This document shows positions 7,643 through 16,337 of a DNA stretch of 23,319 bases, piece after piece. The stretch spans positions 1-23,319 of the forward strand of contig JBHHXI010000033.1 in assembly GCA_046756945.1 (NCBI GenBank), read 5' to 3'. This DNA is from JACZQZ01 sp046756945 (GTDB lineage Bacteria > Pseudomonadota > Alphaproteobacteria > Rhodospirillales > 2-02-FULL-58-16). Each line of letters starts with the position of its first letter. The first letter of the stretch is position 1. Under the pieces are notes generated by a model that was not told the DNA's origin, searched no databases, and was given only the letters and a program-made list of their open reading frames with translations. A program made the position numbers and the translations under genes.

Positions 7643-9028
7643 CTATTCCGGGCCCGGATCGAGGGTCAGGGTGTCGGGCAGCCGGGTGGCGTCGTCCATG
7701 GACGCCCTGTCAAGCTGGACCTGGGTCAGGTTCTTGGCGTCCCGCAAGTCGGCGCCGTGCAGGACGGCCTCGCGAAGGTCGGCGCCCTGCAGATTGGCCC
7801 CGCGCAGGCTGGCGCCCTTGAGATTGGCTTCCTGCAGGTTGGCGCCCCTCAGGTTCGCCCCCTGGAGCTTGGCGTCGGCAAGGTCGGCTCTCTGCAGTTT
7901 CGCGGCGCGCAGGTTGACGCCGTGGAGCTGGGCGACGCAGAGATGTGCGCCCTGGAGTCTGGCCACGCGCAGGTCCGTGCCCTGAAGGTTGGCGCCGTGG
8001 AGGTCGGCCTGGATGAGGTTGGCGCCCTGGAAACCCGCCTTGCGCAGGTTGGCCCCCTGAAGGCGTGCTCCCCACAGGTTGGCGTCCTGGACGTAGGCGC
8101 CCCACAGGTCGGCTCCCTGAAGAGAGGCCCCCTGCAGGTTGGCGCCGCGCAGATCGGCACCCTGGAGATTGGCGCCGTGGAGCCTGGCCTCCCCAAGGTC
8201 GGCTTTCTCCAGGTTGGCGGCGCGCAGAAAGGCGCCCTGGAGGTTGGCGCCGGCCAGGTCGGCGGCCGGCAGCTTGGCCACCCTGAGGTCGGCCCGGCGG
8301 AGGTTGGCGGCGCCCAGGTCGGCGCCCTGGAGATTGGCGACGCGCAAATCCGCCTGGTCCAGATCGGCGCCGTGCATGTTGGCTTGGTGAAGGTCGGCAC
8401 CCAGCAGGAAAGCCCCCTGGAGTTTCGCCCCCCGAAGGTCGGCCTGGACCAGTTTGGCCTCGTGGAAATCCGCCTTGCGCAGGTCCGCCGCGCGCAGACT
8501 GGCGCCGCCCAGGTCGGCCTTCTGCAGATTGGCGCCGCGCAGCTCGGCGCCCTGGAGGTTGGCGCGCACGAGCACGGCCTCCTGCAGGTTGGCTTCCTGG
8601 AGATCGGCCTGGATGAGATTGGCGTCCCCCAGGTCGGCCTTGCGCATGTCGGCCTTTTGGAATTGGGCGACGCGCAGGTCGGCCTTCTGGAAATTGGCGC
8701 CGCGCAGGTCGGCTCCCTGGAGCGTGGCGACGCGCAGGTCGGCTTCCTGGAGTTTGGCGGCGCGCAGGTCGGCGCCCTGGAGTCTGGCGACGCGCAGGTA
8801 GGCCCGGCGCAAGTCGGCTTCGCGCAGTTTGGCGACACGGAGGTCGGCCTTGCGCAGCCTGGCGCGGGTCAGGTTGGCCCGGGTGCTTTCCTTGCCTTCC
8901 GAGTCCAGCCACTTCCGATGAAAGGCGAGAATACGGCTCAGCGCCTCGTCGGAGACGTCGCGAAGCTCGGGCTGACCGGAGGATTGGTCGCGATCCGCAG
9001 GGGACCCTTCCTTCATTTGCCCGGACAC
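7643..9028 (-). CDS. Giant pentapeptide-repeat protein (76 uninterrupted repeats)
   Basis: A 461-residue protein. Residues 51-430 are 76 consecutive pentapeptides of the A(D/N)LxG type, with no break in register, predicting a right-handed quadrilateral beta-helix of about 19 turns. Residues 21-50 form a short helical head with the phrase ILAFHRKWLDSEGK that often precedes such repeats, and residues 431-461 form a cap (LTQVQLDRASMDDATRLPD). There is no signal peptide or membrane segment. The central residue is nearly always Leu, with Phe, Met or Val at a few places. Functions of pentapeptide proteins range from DNA mimicry of gyrase substrates to unknown; nothing here decides. The GTG at 9028 has AGGGA 6 bases upstream; ATG 9016 is a shorter alternative. 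It is monocistronic and divergent from the gene at 9190. Confidence 0.9.
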   Translation of the reverse strand: MSGQMKEGSPADRDQSSGQPELRDVSDEALSRILAFHRKWLDSEGKESTRANLTRARLRKADLRVAKLREADLRRAYLRVARLQGADLRAAKLQEADLRVATLQGADLRGANFQKADLRVAQFQKADMRKADLGDANLIQADLQEANLQEAVLVRANLQGAELRGANLQKADLGGASLRAADLRKADFHEAKLVQADLRGAKLQGAFLLGADLHQANMHGADLDQADLRVANLQGADLGAANLRRADLRVAKLPAADLAGANLQGAFLRAANLEKADLGEARLHGANLQGADLRGANLQGASLQGADLWGAYVQDANLWGARLQGANLRKAGFQGANLIQADLHGANLQGTDLRVARLQGAHLCVAQLHGVNLRAAKLQRADLADAKLQGANLRGANLQEANLKGASLRGANLQGADLREAVLHGADLRDAKNLTQVQLDRASMDDATRLPDTLTLDPGPE

Positions 9029-9189
9029 CTTGGTTCCCTGTCACCGCGCCTTTGCACACCACGGGGGAGGCAATCGACGTGGGCGACGATTCCGGCCCCA
9101 AAACATACGTGTGTTCGGCTTGTGAAAAGTTGTATCCTTTATTGAAGAACCTGGGAACCGTTTACACCGGAATCCGGGAGGAATCCCCG

Positions 9190-9495
9190 ATGGTGAGAGA
9201 CAAAAGGGGTTACCGGGAGCGGCGGCAGGACGAGGCGCCACAAGCCGGCGAGGACAGACGGGCCGGCGGCGACCGGCGCGCCGGAGTCGGACGGCGGTGG
9301 GGCCGGGAAAGACGGTCGACCCCGGACAGACGGCTGGGCCTGGAAGTCAGGTCGGGGACGGACAGGCGGCAGTCGATGACGGCATCGCCGGCGTGGACGG
9401 GCGTCGAAAAGCGCTCCCAGGGGGAACGGCGCAGCGTTGCGGACAGGCGCGTGCAATGGGACCGGCGGAGCCCGGAGGAACGGCGGGCCCGGTGA
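9190..9495 (+). CDS. Small protein made of hexapeptide Arg-Arg repeats
   Basis: A 101-residue, highly charged protein I cannot assign to a family. Arg-Arg pairs, usually preceded by Asp or Glu, recur every six residues: 23, 29, 35, 41, 47 and 59 in one block and 80, 86, 92 and 98 in a second, with an extra pair at 11 (two units before the first). The unit is xxxDRR/xxxERR. A short break (61-73, with MTASPAW) separates the blocks. No signal peptide or membrane segment is present. The start ATG has GGGAGGA 7 bases upstream; the frame is open from 9052, but that extension lacks repeats and a ribosome site. Similar Arg-Arg phrases occur as linkers in larger proteins, so a nucleic-acid or acidic-partner role is only a guess. 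It is divergent from the pentapeptide gene across a 161-base gap in which I see no convincing promoter. Confidence 0.65.
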   Translation: MVRDKRGYRERRQDEAPQAGEDRRAGGDRRAGVGRRWGRERRSTPDRRLGLEVRSGTDRRQSMTASPAWTGVEKRSQGERRSVADRRVQWDRRSPEERRAR

Positions 9496-9516
9496 CCTCC
9501 ACGTTCATGCCGCCCG

Positions 9517-10308
9517 TTACCAGCGGTTCCTCAGTTCGCGGAGCTTCAGGAACACCGTTTCCGGGTCCGGATCGTCCGGCAGGTCGGGAAAGGCTTGGCG
9601 CAGGGTTTTGATCACCGTCGGGCTGTGCAGCCTGAAGAACGTGTTGATCTCCTTCTCCAGGCCGAGCGTCGAGACCAGGGCCTGGTTCTCGTCCTGGTCC
9701 GCGACGTCTTCGAGCAGCGCCGCCGCGCGCCCGTTGTCGGGCTCGCGGTCCAGGGTGAAGCGCAGGTTGTTCGCGATGTAATCGTGACCCGGGTAAATGA
9801 GCGTGTCGTCCGGGAGCCGGGCAAGCTGGGTGGCAAAGGTGCCGTAGAGCGCGCCCGGGTGGCCGCCGCTGTGGCAGTTGCCGGCCCCGGCGTTGAACAG
9901 GGTGTCGCCGCAGAACAGCGCCGGCTGGTCGGTATGGGACAACAGGCAGACGTGGCTCATGGTGTGTCCCGGCGTGTCCAGGACCTCCAGTTCCACCGTC
10001 TTGCCGACGGTGATCGTGTCGCCGGCGCTTAAGCCCCGGTCGATGCCGGGGATCTTGTCTTTCGCGTTCCCGTGGGCCAGCAGCGTGGCGCCCGTGGCGG
10101 CGATCATCGCCCGGTTGCCGCCGATGTGGTCGCCGTGCTCGTGGGTGTTCAGCACCTGGGTGATGTCCCAGCCGCGCCCCTTGGCGGCGGCCAGGCATTT
10201 CCCGTGATCGAGGGGATCGATGGCCAGCGCCTCGCCGGTTTCCGGGCAGGCGATCAGGTAGTTGAAGTTGCGGTACGCGTTCCCGGTCCAGACCTGTTCG
10301 ACGATCAC
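9517..10308 (-). CDS. gloB: Hydroxyacylglutathione hydrolase (glyoxalase II) family, MBL fold
   Basis: A 263-residue metallo-beta-lactamase-fold hydrolase. The metal motif THEHGDH places H56, H58, D60 and H61; H115 (TPGHTMSHV), D135 (FCGDTLF) and H175 (YPGHDY) complete the two-metal site of glyoxalase II. The C-terminal domain ending FLKLRELRNRW resembles the glutathione-binding region of that family. The likely reaction is hydrolysis of S-D-lactoylglutathione to D-lactate and glutathione in methylglyoxal detoxification. The loop GAGNCHSGGHPG (141-152) differs from the usual GCGRxFEG, so a related thioester substrate is possible. The GTG start at 10308 follows GGGGAGGGAG. It converges with the hexapeptide gene, leaving only 21 bases between the stops. 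Confidence 0.88.
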   Translation of the reverse strand: MIVEQVWTGNAYRNFNYLIACPETGEALAIDPLDHGKCLAAAKGRGWDITQVLNTHEHGDHIGGNRAMIAATGATLLAHGNAKDKIPGIDRGLSAGDTITVGKTVELEVLDTPGHTMSHVCLLSHTDQPALFCGDTLFNAGAGNCHSGGHPGALYGTFATQLARLPDDTLIYPGHDYIANNLRFTLDREPDNGRAAALLEDVADQDENQALVSTLGLEKEINTFFRLHSPTVIKTLRQAFPDLPDDPDPETVFLKLRELRNRW

Positions 10309-10423
10309 GGCTCCCTCCCCTGCGGCTGAACCACGCCCGCACTCTATCAGGCCGTCAGAGGACTGTCATATGCGGCGATGGGGGCGTGCGCGGGCCTAAG
10401 GGCCGGCCTCGGCTTAGGGCCGC

Positions 10424-10913
10424 TTACTCGGCGGCGTATCGGCGGTGGCGCTGCGTCCACGCCGGCGTGCGGCTGTCGGCGGCGGGCTGGTAGACGACGC
10501 TGATCTCCGCCACCGCCTCGTGCCACTGGTCCGCCGCCTTCTTGTCCCTGACCTCGATGGCGTCGAAACCGCAGCGGAGCATGAACAGGAACTGATCGCG
10601 GAGCACTTCGCCGACGGCGCGCACCTCGCCCCGATACCCGTACCGCTCCCTGAGCAGCCGCGCGTACGAGTACGCCCGTCCGTCCTTGAACACCGGGAAC
10701 TCCAGCGCGATCACGGCGAAGCGGTCCAGGTCGCCGGCGATGAGGGCCGGCGACTGGTCGCTTTTCAGCCGGATGCCGAGCGGCGCGTTGCGCCCGAGAA
10801 GCTCGTCCCGGTGCGCCTGCCAGCGCTCGAGGCTGACGATGGCCGGGCCGTCCATGGGCAACGCGGTCCCGTCGTCGACGGTCACCCACGCATCGTCCAC
10901 CAGCACGCCTTCC

Positions 10914-10927
<14 letters not shown>
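10424..10927 (-). CDS. DUF934 protein linked to sulfite reductase
   Basis: A 167-residue DUF934 (COG3749-type) protein. The conserved segment FPVFKDGRAYSYARLLRERY, followed by GYRGEVRAVGEVLRDQ and then LRCGFDAIEV, is diagnostic of the family. Its biochemical role is not established as far as I know; its near-constant place beside cysI or cysH suggests an accessory role in sulfite reduction. The ATG at 10927 lies inside the 3' end of cysI (14-base overlap), so the two are translationally coupled. The frame is open further upstream but only as a shadow of cysI. A 115-base gap separates it from gloB and holds an imperfect inverted repeat (CCTAAG/CTTAGG, 10395-10418) that may terminate the operon. 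Confidence 0.9.
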
Positions 10928-12569
<1,642 letters not shown>

Positions 12570-12573
12570 GGCC

Positions 12574-12885
12574 CTATCCCACCGCCGCCTGTTTGGCGAA
12601 CGCCGGATGGATCGTCGGCCCCTGGGCCCGGATCTCCTCGCGGTAGCGCACCGGCCGGACGACCCCGGCCTCCTCGACGACGTCGATGACGTAGGGCTCG
12701 ACCACTTCCGGTATCTCCGCCGTCGCCCGGGCGACGGCCATGAGGGCGTCTCTTTCCTCGTCGCTCCGGCTCACCTGGGCGTCGGCGATGCGCTCGGACC
12801 AGCCGCCGACCCTGGTCAGGTAAACGACCGTACCGTCGCCGATCCTGTTCGCGGTCACCACCTGCAGCGCCACTGTCTTCTCCAT
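12574..12885 (-). CDS. DUF2849 protein in the sulfite reduction operon
   Basis: A 103-residue soluble protein of the DUF2849 type found between cysG and cysI in many Alphaproteobacteria. It begins MEKTVALQVVTANRIGDGTV and contains VVYLTRVGGWSERI at about 20-33, followed by an acidic helix-rich stretch and the segment PYVIDVVEEAGVVRPVRYRE. There are no cysteines or metal motifs, and its function is unknown. The ATG at 12885 is two bases beyond the cysG stop, and the gene ends 4 bases before cysI, so it is firmly inside the operon. Much longer open frames over this span are shadows of cysG. Confidence 0.87.
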   Translation of the reverse strand: MEKTVALQVVTANRIGDGTVVYLTRVGGWSERIADAQVSRSDEERDALMAVARATAEIPEVVEPYVIDVVEEAGVVRPVRYREEIRAQGPTIHPAFAKQAAVG

Positions 12886-12887
12886 CC

Positions 12888-14291
12888 TCAAACGGCGGCC
12901 GCGCGCGCCAGCGCCGGCAGCGCCTCTTCGCCGGCCAGGCGCACCACGTCGCCGACGATGATGACGGCGGGGCCGACGATCCCGTTGGCGGCCACCATGC
13001 GCTCCAGCTTCGCCACCGAGCCGACGACCACGACTTCGTCCGCCCGCGTGCCGTTCTCGACGATGGCGGCGGGCGTGGCCGGGTCCATGCCGTGTTCGAT
13101 CAGGCGGCGCGCCACCGTGCCGGCGGTGGAGACGCCCATGTAGACGACCAGGGTCTGGCGGCCGCTGGCCAGCGCCGCCCAGTCCAGATCGGGCTCGCCC
13201 GACGTGGCGTGCCCGGTGACGAAGGTGACGGCGGACACATAATCGCGGTGGGTCAGGGGAATGCCGGCGGAGGCGCCGCAACCGGCGGCCGCGGTGATGC
13301 CGGGCACGACCTCCACGGGAACGCCGGCGCGGCGCAGATGGACCAGTTCCTCGCCGCCGCGGCCGAAGATGTACGGATCGCCGCCCTTGAGCCGGACCAC
13401 CCGCTGGCCGGCCTTCGCCCGCGCCGTTATCAGGGCGTTGATCTCGGCCTGGGACCGGCTATGGCGGCCCTTGCCCTTGCCCACATAGACGCGCTCCGCG
13501 TCGCGCCGTGCGTAGCCCAGGATGTCCGGCCCGACGAGGCGGTCGTAGATGACCACGTCCGCCTCCTGCAACAGGTTGAGCGCGCGCAGGGTGAGCAGGT
13601 CCGGATCACCCGGACCGGCGCCGACGATGGAGACGGCGCCCCCGGGCGGGCGGGATGCCTCGGGTCCGTTGATCAGCGCCACCATTCGCTCGCGCGCCCA
13701 GTGCACGTCGCCGCGCAGCACCGCCCGCGCCACGGGCCCGTCAAAAAAGCGCTCCCAAAAGCGGCGCCGCGCCCGGGCGTCCCCGATGGTCGCCTTGACC
13801 GCGCCGCGGAAGCTGTCGGCGAAACCGGCGAGGCGGCCCAGGCCGTCCGGCAAAAGGCTCTCGATCCGCGCCCGCACCTGGCGCGCCAGGACCGGCGCCG
13901 TACCGGCGCTGGAGATGCCGACGACCACCGGGCTGCGGTCGACGATGGCCGGCATGATGAAGGTCGACAGGTCGGGCCGGTCGACCACGTTGACCGGCAA
14001 GCCGGCGGCGCGGGCCGCCGCCGAGACACGCCGGTCGACGGCGTCAACGCCGGTAGCGCTGTACACCACGGCCCGGCCCTTCACGTCGCCTGGCAAAAAA
14101 TCCCGCCCGATGAGGGTGATCTCGCCCCGGCCGGCGAACGCGGCAATTTCCCCGTCCGCCCGGGGCGCAATGACGGTGACGTCGGCCGCGGCCTTGCGCG
14201 CCAGGCGCACCTTGCGCGCCGCCTGCGGCGTTCCGCCGACCACAAGCACGCTCCGCGATTTCACCGTCAGCCAGATGGGCAGGTGGTGCAT
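12888..14291 (-). CDS. cysG: CysG, siroheme synthase (fused methyltransferase/dehydrogenase/ferrochelatase)
   Basis: A 467-residue fusion close to E. coli CysG (457). The N-terminal half (1 to about 205) is the precorrin-2 dehydrogenase/sirohydrochlorin ferrochelatase module with NAD-site VLVVGGTPQAARK and the ISSAGTAPVLARQVR loop. The usual GGG of the dinucleotide motif is GGT here. The C-terminal half (from about 217) is the SAM-dependent uroporphyrinogen-III methyltransferase, with VGAGPGDPDLLTLRAL, RLKGGDPYIFGRGGEE and VVPGITAA. Together they convert uroporphyrinogen III to siroheme, the cofactor of the CysI encoded downstream. The ATG at 14291 follows GGGAAGGG by 8 bases; an open extension to 14360 lacks family similarity. 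Confidence 0.94.
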   Translation of the reverse strand: MHHLPIWLTVKSRSVLVVGGTPQAARKVRLARKAAADVTVIAPRADGEIAAFAGRGEITLIGRDFLPGDVKGRAVVYSATGVDAVDRRVSAAARAAGLPVNVVDRPDLSTFIMPAIVDRSPVVVGISSAGTAPVLARQVRARIESLLPDGLGRLAGFADSFRGAVKATIGDARARRRFWERFFDGPVARAVLRGDVHWARERMVALINGPEASRPPGGAVSIVGAGPGDPDLLTLRALNLLQEADVVIYDRLVGPDILGYARRDAERVYVGKGKGRHSRSQAEINALITARAKAGQRVVRLKGGDPYIFGRGGEELVHLRRAGVPVEVVPGITAAAGCGASAGIPLTHRDYVSAVTFVTGHATSGEPDLDWAALASGRQTLVVYMGVSTAGTVARRLIEHGMDPATPAAIVENGTRADEVVVVGSVAKLERMVAANGIVGPAVIIVGDVVRLAGEEALPALARAAAV

Positions 14292-14370
14292 GCCCGATAC
14301 CCTTCCCGAGGGCGGCGCCCGTGCCGCCGTGCCGACATGGCATCGACGCACAGGGGCCAATTTCCAACGA

Positions 14371-14400
14371 TAATAATGTAGTAGATTTGTAATATGTCAA
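14371..14400 (-). promoter_or_regulatory. Promoter of the cysG-cysI operon
   Basis: On the minus strand a perfect TTGACA (14395-14400) is followed by AT-rich -10 candidates: CATTAT after 16 bases (14373-14378), or TATTAT after 19. It lies about 80-110 bases upstream of the cysG start, in the only AT-rich island of this part of the window. The -35 box sits in the 10-mer CTTGACATAT, which also occurs at the SUF operon -35 (7517-7526). An inverted TAATAT/ATATTA (14390-14395 and 14411-14416) overlaps it and might be a regulator site. Confidence 0.5.
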
Positions 14401-14420
14401 GAAATTACGTATATTATTTT

Positions 14421-14445
14421 AAAGAACAAAATTTTAGTGTTCTTT
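14421..14445. repeat. Inverted repeat in the cysG/agmatinase intergenic region
   Basis: AAAGAAC (14421-14427) and GTTCTTT (14439-14445) form perfect 7-base arms around an 11-base AT spacer. The element lies just upstream of the cysG promoter and about 125 bases upstream of the agmatinase gene. It could be an operator for either divergent unit. Long AT spacing makes a terminator unlikely. The rest of the 278-base gap (14292-14569) holds the cysG leader on one side and, on the other, GC-rich sequence with an AGGAGG site before the agmatinase gene. Confidence 0.4.
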
Positions 14446-14569
14446 CTGCGCCCTGGCGCCTGGTTCGCCCTCTGGCCGCCATGCCGGAGGGCGGCCTTTC
14501 GGGCCTGCCGGGAAAGCGCGTATACTTCCGTCCCGGCCCCGACCGCCGGCGCCGGCAGGAGGACAACGG

Positions 14570-15529
14570 ATGTCGGACACCCCGGAATTCGCCGATCCCA
14601 TGGTGCGGCCGCGCTATACGGGCATATCGACGTTCATGCGCACGCCGTACACCGAGGACCTTTCCGGCCTCGACATCGGCCTGATCGGCGTTCCCTTCGA
14701 CGCCGGTACGACGAACCGGCCCGGCGCCCGCCACGGCCCGCGCGAAATCCGCAACCAGTCGACCCTGTTGCGCAAGGTCCACCAGTCCACCGGAATCGCG
14801 CCGTTCGACATCTGCCGCGTCGCCGACATCGGCGATGCCTGGGTGCAGAACCCGTTTGATCTGGAGGGCGGGCTGGAGGAGATCGCGGCCTTCTTCAAGC
14901 GGGTCCACGAGGCCGGCGTGGTGCCGGTTTCGGCGGGCGGCGACCATTCCATCACCCTGCCCGTTTTCCGCGCCATCGCCGGGGACCGCCCGGTGGGGAT
15001 GGTCCACTTCGACGCCCACTGCGACACCGGCGACGATTACCTGGGGTCCCGGTTCCACCACGGGGCCCCCTTCCGCCGCGCCGTCGAGGAGGGCCTGCTC
15101 GATCCCGGGCGCACCATCCAGATCGGCATCCGCGGCGCGGTCAACGACCCGGACATGTGGAAGTTCAGCCACGATTCGGGCATGCGGGTGGTCACCATGG
15201 AGGAATTCCACGAGATGGGGGTCAAGGGGGTGATCGAGGAGGCCCGCCGTGTCGCCGCGGACGGCCCCACCTACATCAGCTTCGACGTGGACGGCCTCGA
15301 TCCCGCCTTCGCCCCGGGCACCGGCACGCCCGAGATCGGCGGTTTGACCACCTTCGAGGCGCAGATGGTCCTCCGCGGCCTGAGGGGACTGAACCTGGTC
15401 GGCGGCGACGTGGTCGAGGTATCGCCGCCCTTCGACCCCAGCGGCAATACCGCCCTGGTCGGGGCGAGCCTGATGTTCGAGATCCTGTGCATGGTCGCCG
15501 ACGCGGTGGCGGCGCGCAAGCGGTCCTGA
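14570..15529 (+). CDS. speB: Agmatinase-family ureohydrolase
   Basis: A 319-residue arginase/agmatinase-fold enzyme. The binuclear manganese ligands are visible: H126 (GGDHSIT), D148, H150 and D152 (HFDAHCDT), D239 and D241 (SFDVDGLDP). H163 and the TGTPEIGG segment (251-258) belong to the active site. Agmatinases hydrolyse agmatine to putrescine and urea. The N-terminal signature FDAGTTNRPGARHGPREIR and the ending LVEVSPPFD-like region also resemble guanidinobutyrases, so the exact guanidino substrate is uncertain and the symbol is provisional. A good AGGAGG lies 7 bases before the ATG. No polyamine or guanidine transport genes are next to it; the next gene on this strand begins 40 bases later. 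Confidence 0.88.
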   Translation: MSDTPEFADPMVRPRYTGISTFMRTPYTEDLSGLDIGLIGVPFDAGTTNRPGARHGPREIRNQSTLLRKVHQSTGIAPFDICRVADIGDAWVQNPFDLEGGLEEIAAFFKRVHEAGVVPVSAGGDHSITLPVFRAIAGDRPVGMVHFDAHCDTGDDYLGSRFHHGAPFRRAVEEGLLDPGRTIQIGIRGAVNDPDMWKFSHDSGMRVVTMEEFHEMGVKGVIEEARRVAADGPTYISFDVDGLDPAFAPGTGTPEIGGLTTFEAQMVLRGLRGLNLVGGDVVEVSPPFDPSGNTALVGASLMFEILCMVADAVAARKRS

Positions 15530-15569
15530 GGGCGCACAGGCGCGCGCATTGGCCGGGGAACGACGGAAT

Positions 15570-16337
15570 ATGGAAGCGGACGGTCAGGGGCCCGAAGGTG
15601 CGGTCCCGGTCATACACCGGCACTTGCTGAGCGCGGCCAGCGGCTGGAGCATCGGCACCTTCGGCGCCCTCGCCGAATTCTCCCGCGACGCCGACGAGCC
15701 CGCCGAGATCGCCAGGACGCACGCCGGCGGCCGGGTCGCGACCGCCCGCGGCGCCCTGCGCATCGGCCTGAAAAACGGCGTCCGTGTCGTCGCCCGCGAG
15801 TCCCCGGGCGGCCACGGCGGCGGTAAGGCCCGGGAAGTGTCTTTCTGCCTTCCCGATGACGAGGGGTCGCGAAACAGCCGCGCCGCGCTCACCGAGATCG
15901 GCCCCGACAGGGACGCCATACGGCCGGAACACCGGGAATTCACCCTCTTCGACATCGGGCTCGGCGTGCCCCAGGTGGATTTCTGCCTGCGCACCAACGA
16001 TAAGGCCCTGATCGCCGAGATACGCCGGTCCGTGGGCCAGCCCATCCTCGAGCCCGGAAACCGGGTCATGGAGGCGATCAAGGAGGCCAGCCCCCACCGG
16101 GTCTGTATCTCGGCCCTGGGGCGTATCGAGGTCTACCAGTACATCCCCTCGGCCCGGCACCACGCGCGCACGCCCGAGGGACCGCACACCCACCTCCTGC
16201 CCGGGCTCCTGAAGGCCGGGCCCGGCGACGCCGCCGAGACGGCCATCCCGCCCGGCTTCGTTCCGTGCCTGACCCTCTATCCGGCGCGCGGACCCGCGGC
16301 GCCGGCACCCAACACGCGGGCGGCGAAGTCCGGGTAA
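15570..16337 (+). CDS. Conserved-looking protein of unknown function
   Basis: A 255-residue soluble protein I do not recognise. It has a protein-like makeup that a shadow frame would not: an early phrase SGWSIGTFGALAEFSRD (around 24-40), a middle block FDIGLGVPQVDFCLR, then MEAIKEASPHRVCISALGRIEVYQYIPS, and near the end HTHLLPGLL and IPPGFVPCLTLYPA. No signal peptide, membrane segment or known catalytic motif is evident. The ATG at 15570 has only a weak ribosome site; a TTG at 15549 would add seven residues. It lies 40 bases after the agmatinase gene and may be cotranscribed. Its last 61 bases overlap the end of the convergent CoA-transferase gene. Confidence 0.7.
   Translation: MEADGQGPEGAVPVIHRHLLSAASGWSIGTFGALAEFSRDADEPAEIARTHAGGRVATARGALRIGLKNGVRVVARESPGGHGGGKAREVSFCLPDDEGSRNSRAALTEIGPDRDAIRPEHREFTLFDIGLGVPQVDFCLRTNDKALIAEIRRSVGQPILEPGNRVMEAIKEASPHRVCISALGRIEVYQYIPSARHHARTPEGPHTHLLPGLLKAGPGDAAETAIPPGFVPCLTLYPARGPAAPAPNTRAAKSG

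Noticed and set aside
7643..8880. CRISPR-like regular repeats
   Set aside because: The 15-base period has no spacers and varies at third positions as expected for coding repeats.
7526..9145. A long plus-strand open frame (539 codons) with QVGxLE-type repeats opposite the pentapeptide gene
   Set aside because: Its periodicity is the mirror of the 15-base pentapeptide repeat on the other strand. The minus-strand frame has the known A(D/N)Lxx pattern with head and cap modules and a good ribosome site.
9120..9148. Possible promoter TTGTGA/TATCCT for the hexapeptide gene
   Set aside because: No -10 match falls at an acceptable distance from the -35-like box.
12886..12889. Possible frameshift between cysG and the DUF2849 gene
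   Set aside because: Both have complete family ends; the two-base gap is normal operon packing.
14414..15211. A 265-codon minus-strand frame opposite the agmatinase-type gene
   Set aside because: It mirrors the ureohydrolase coding strand, whose manganese ligands are all present.
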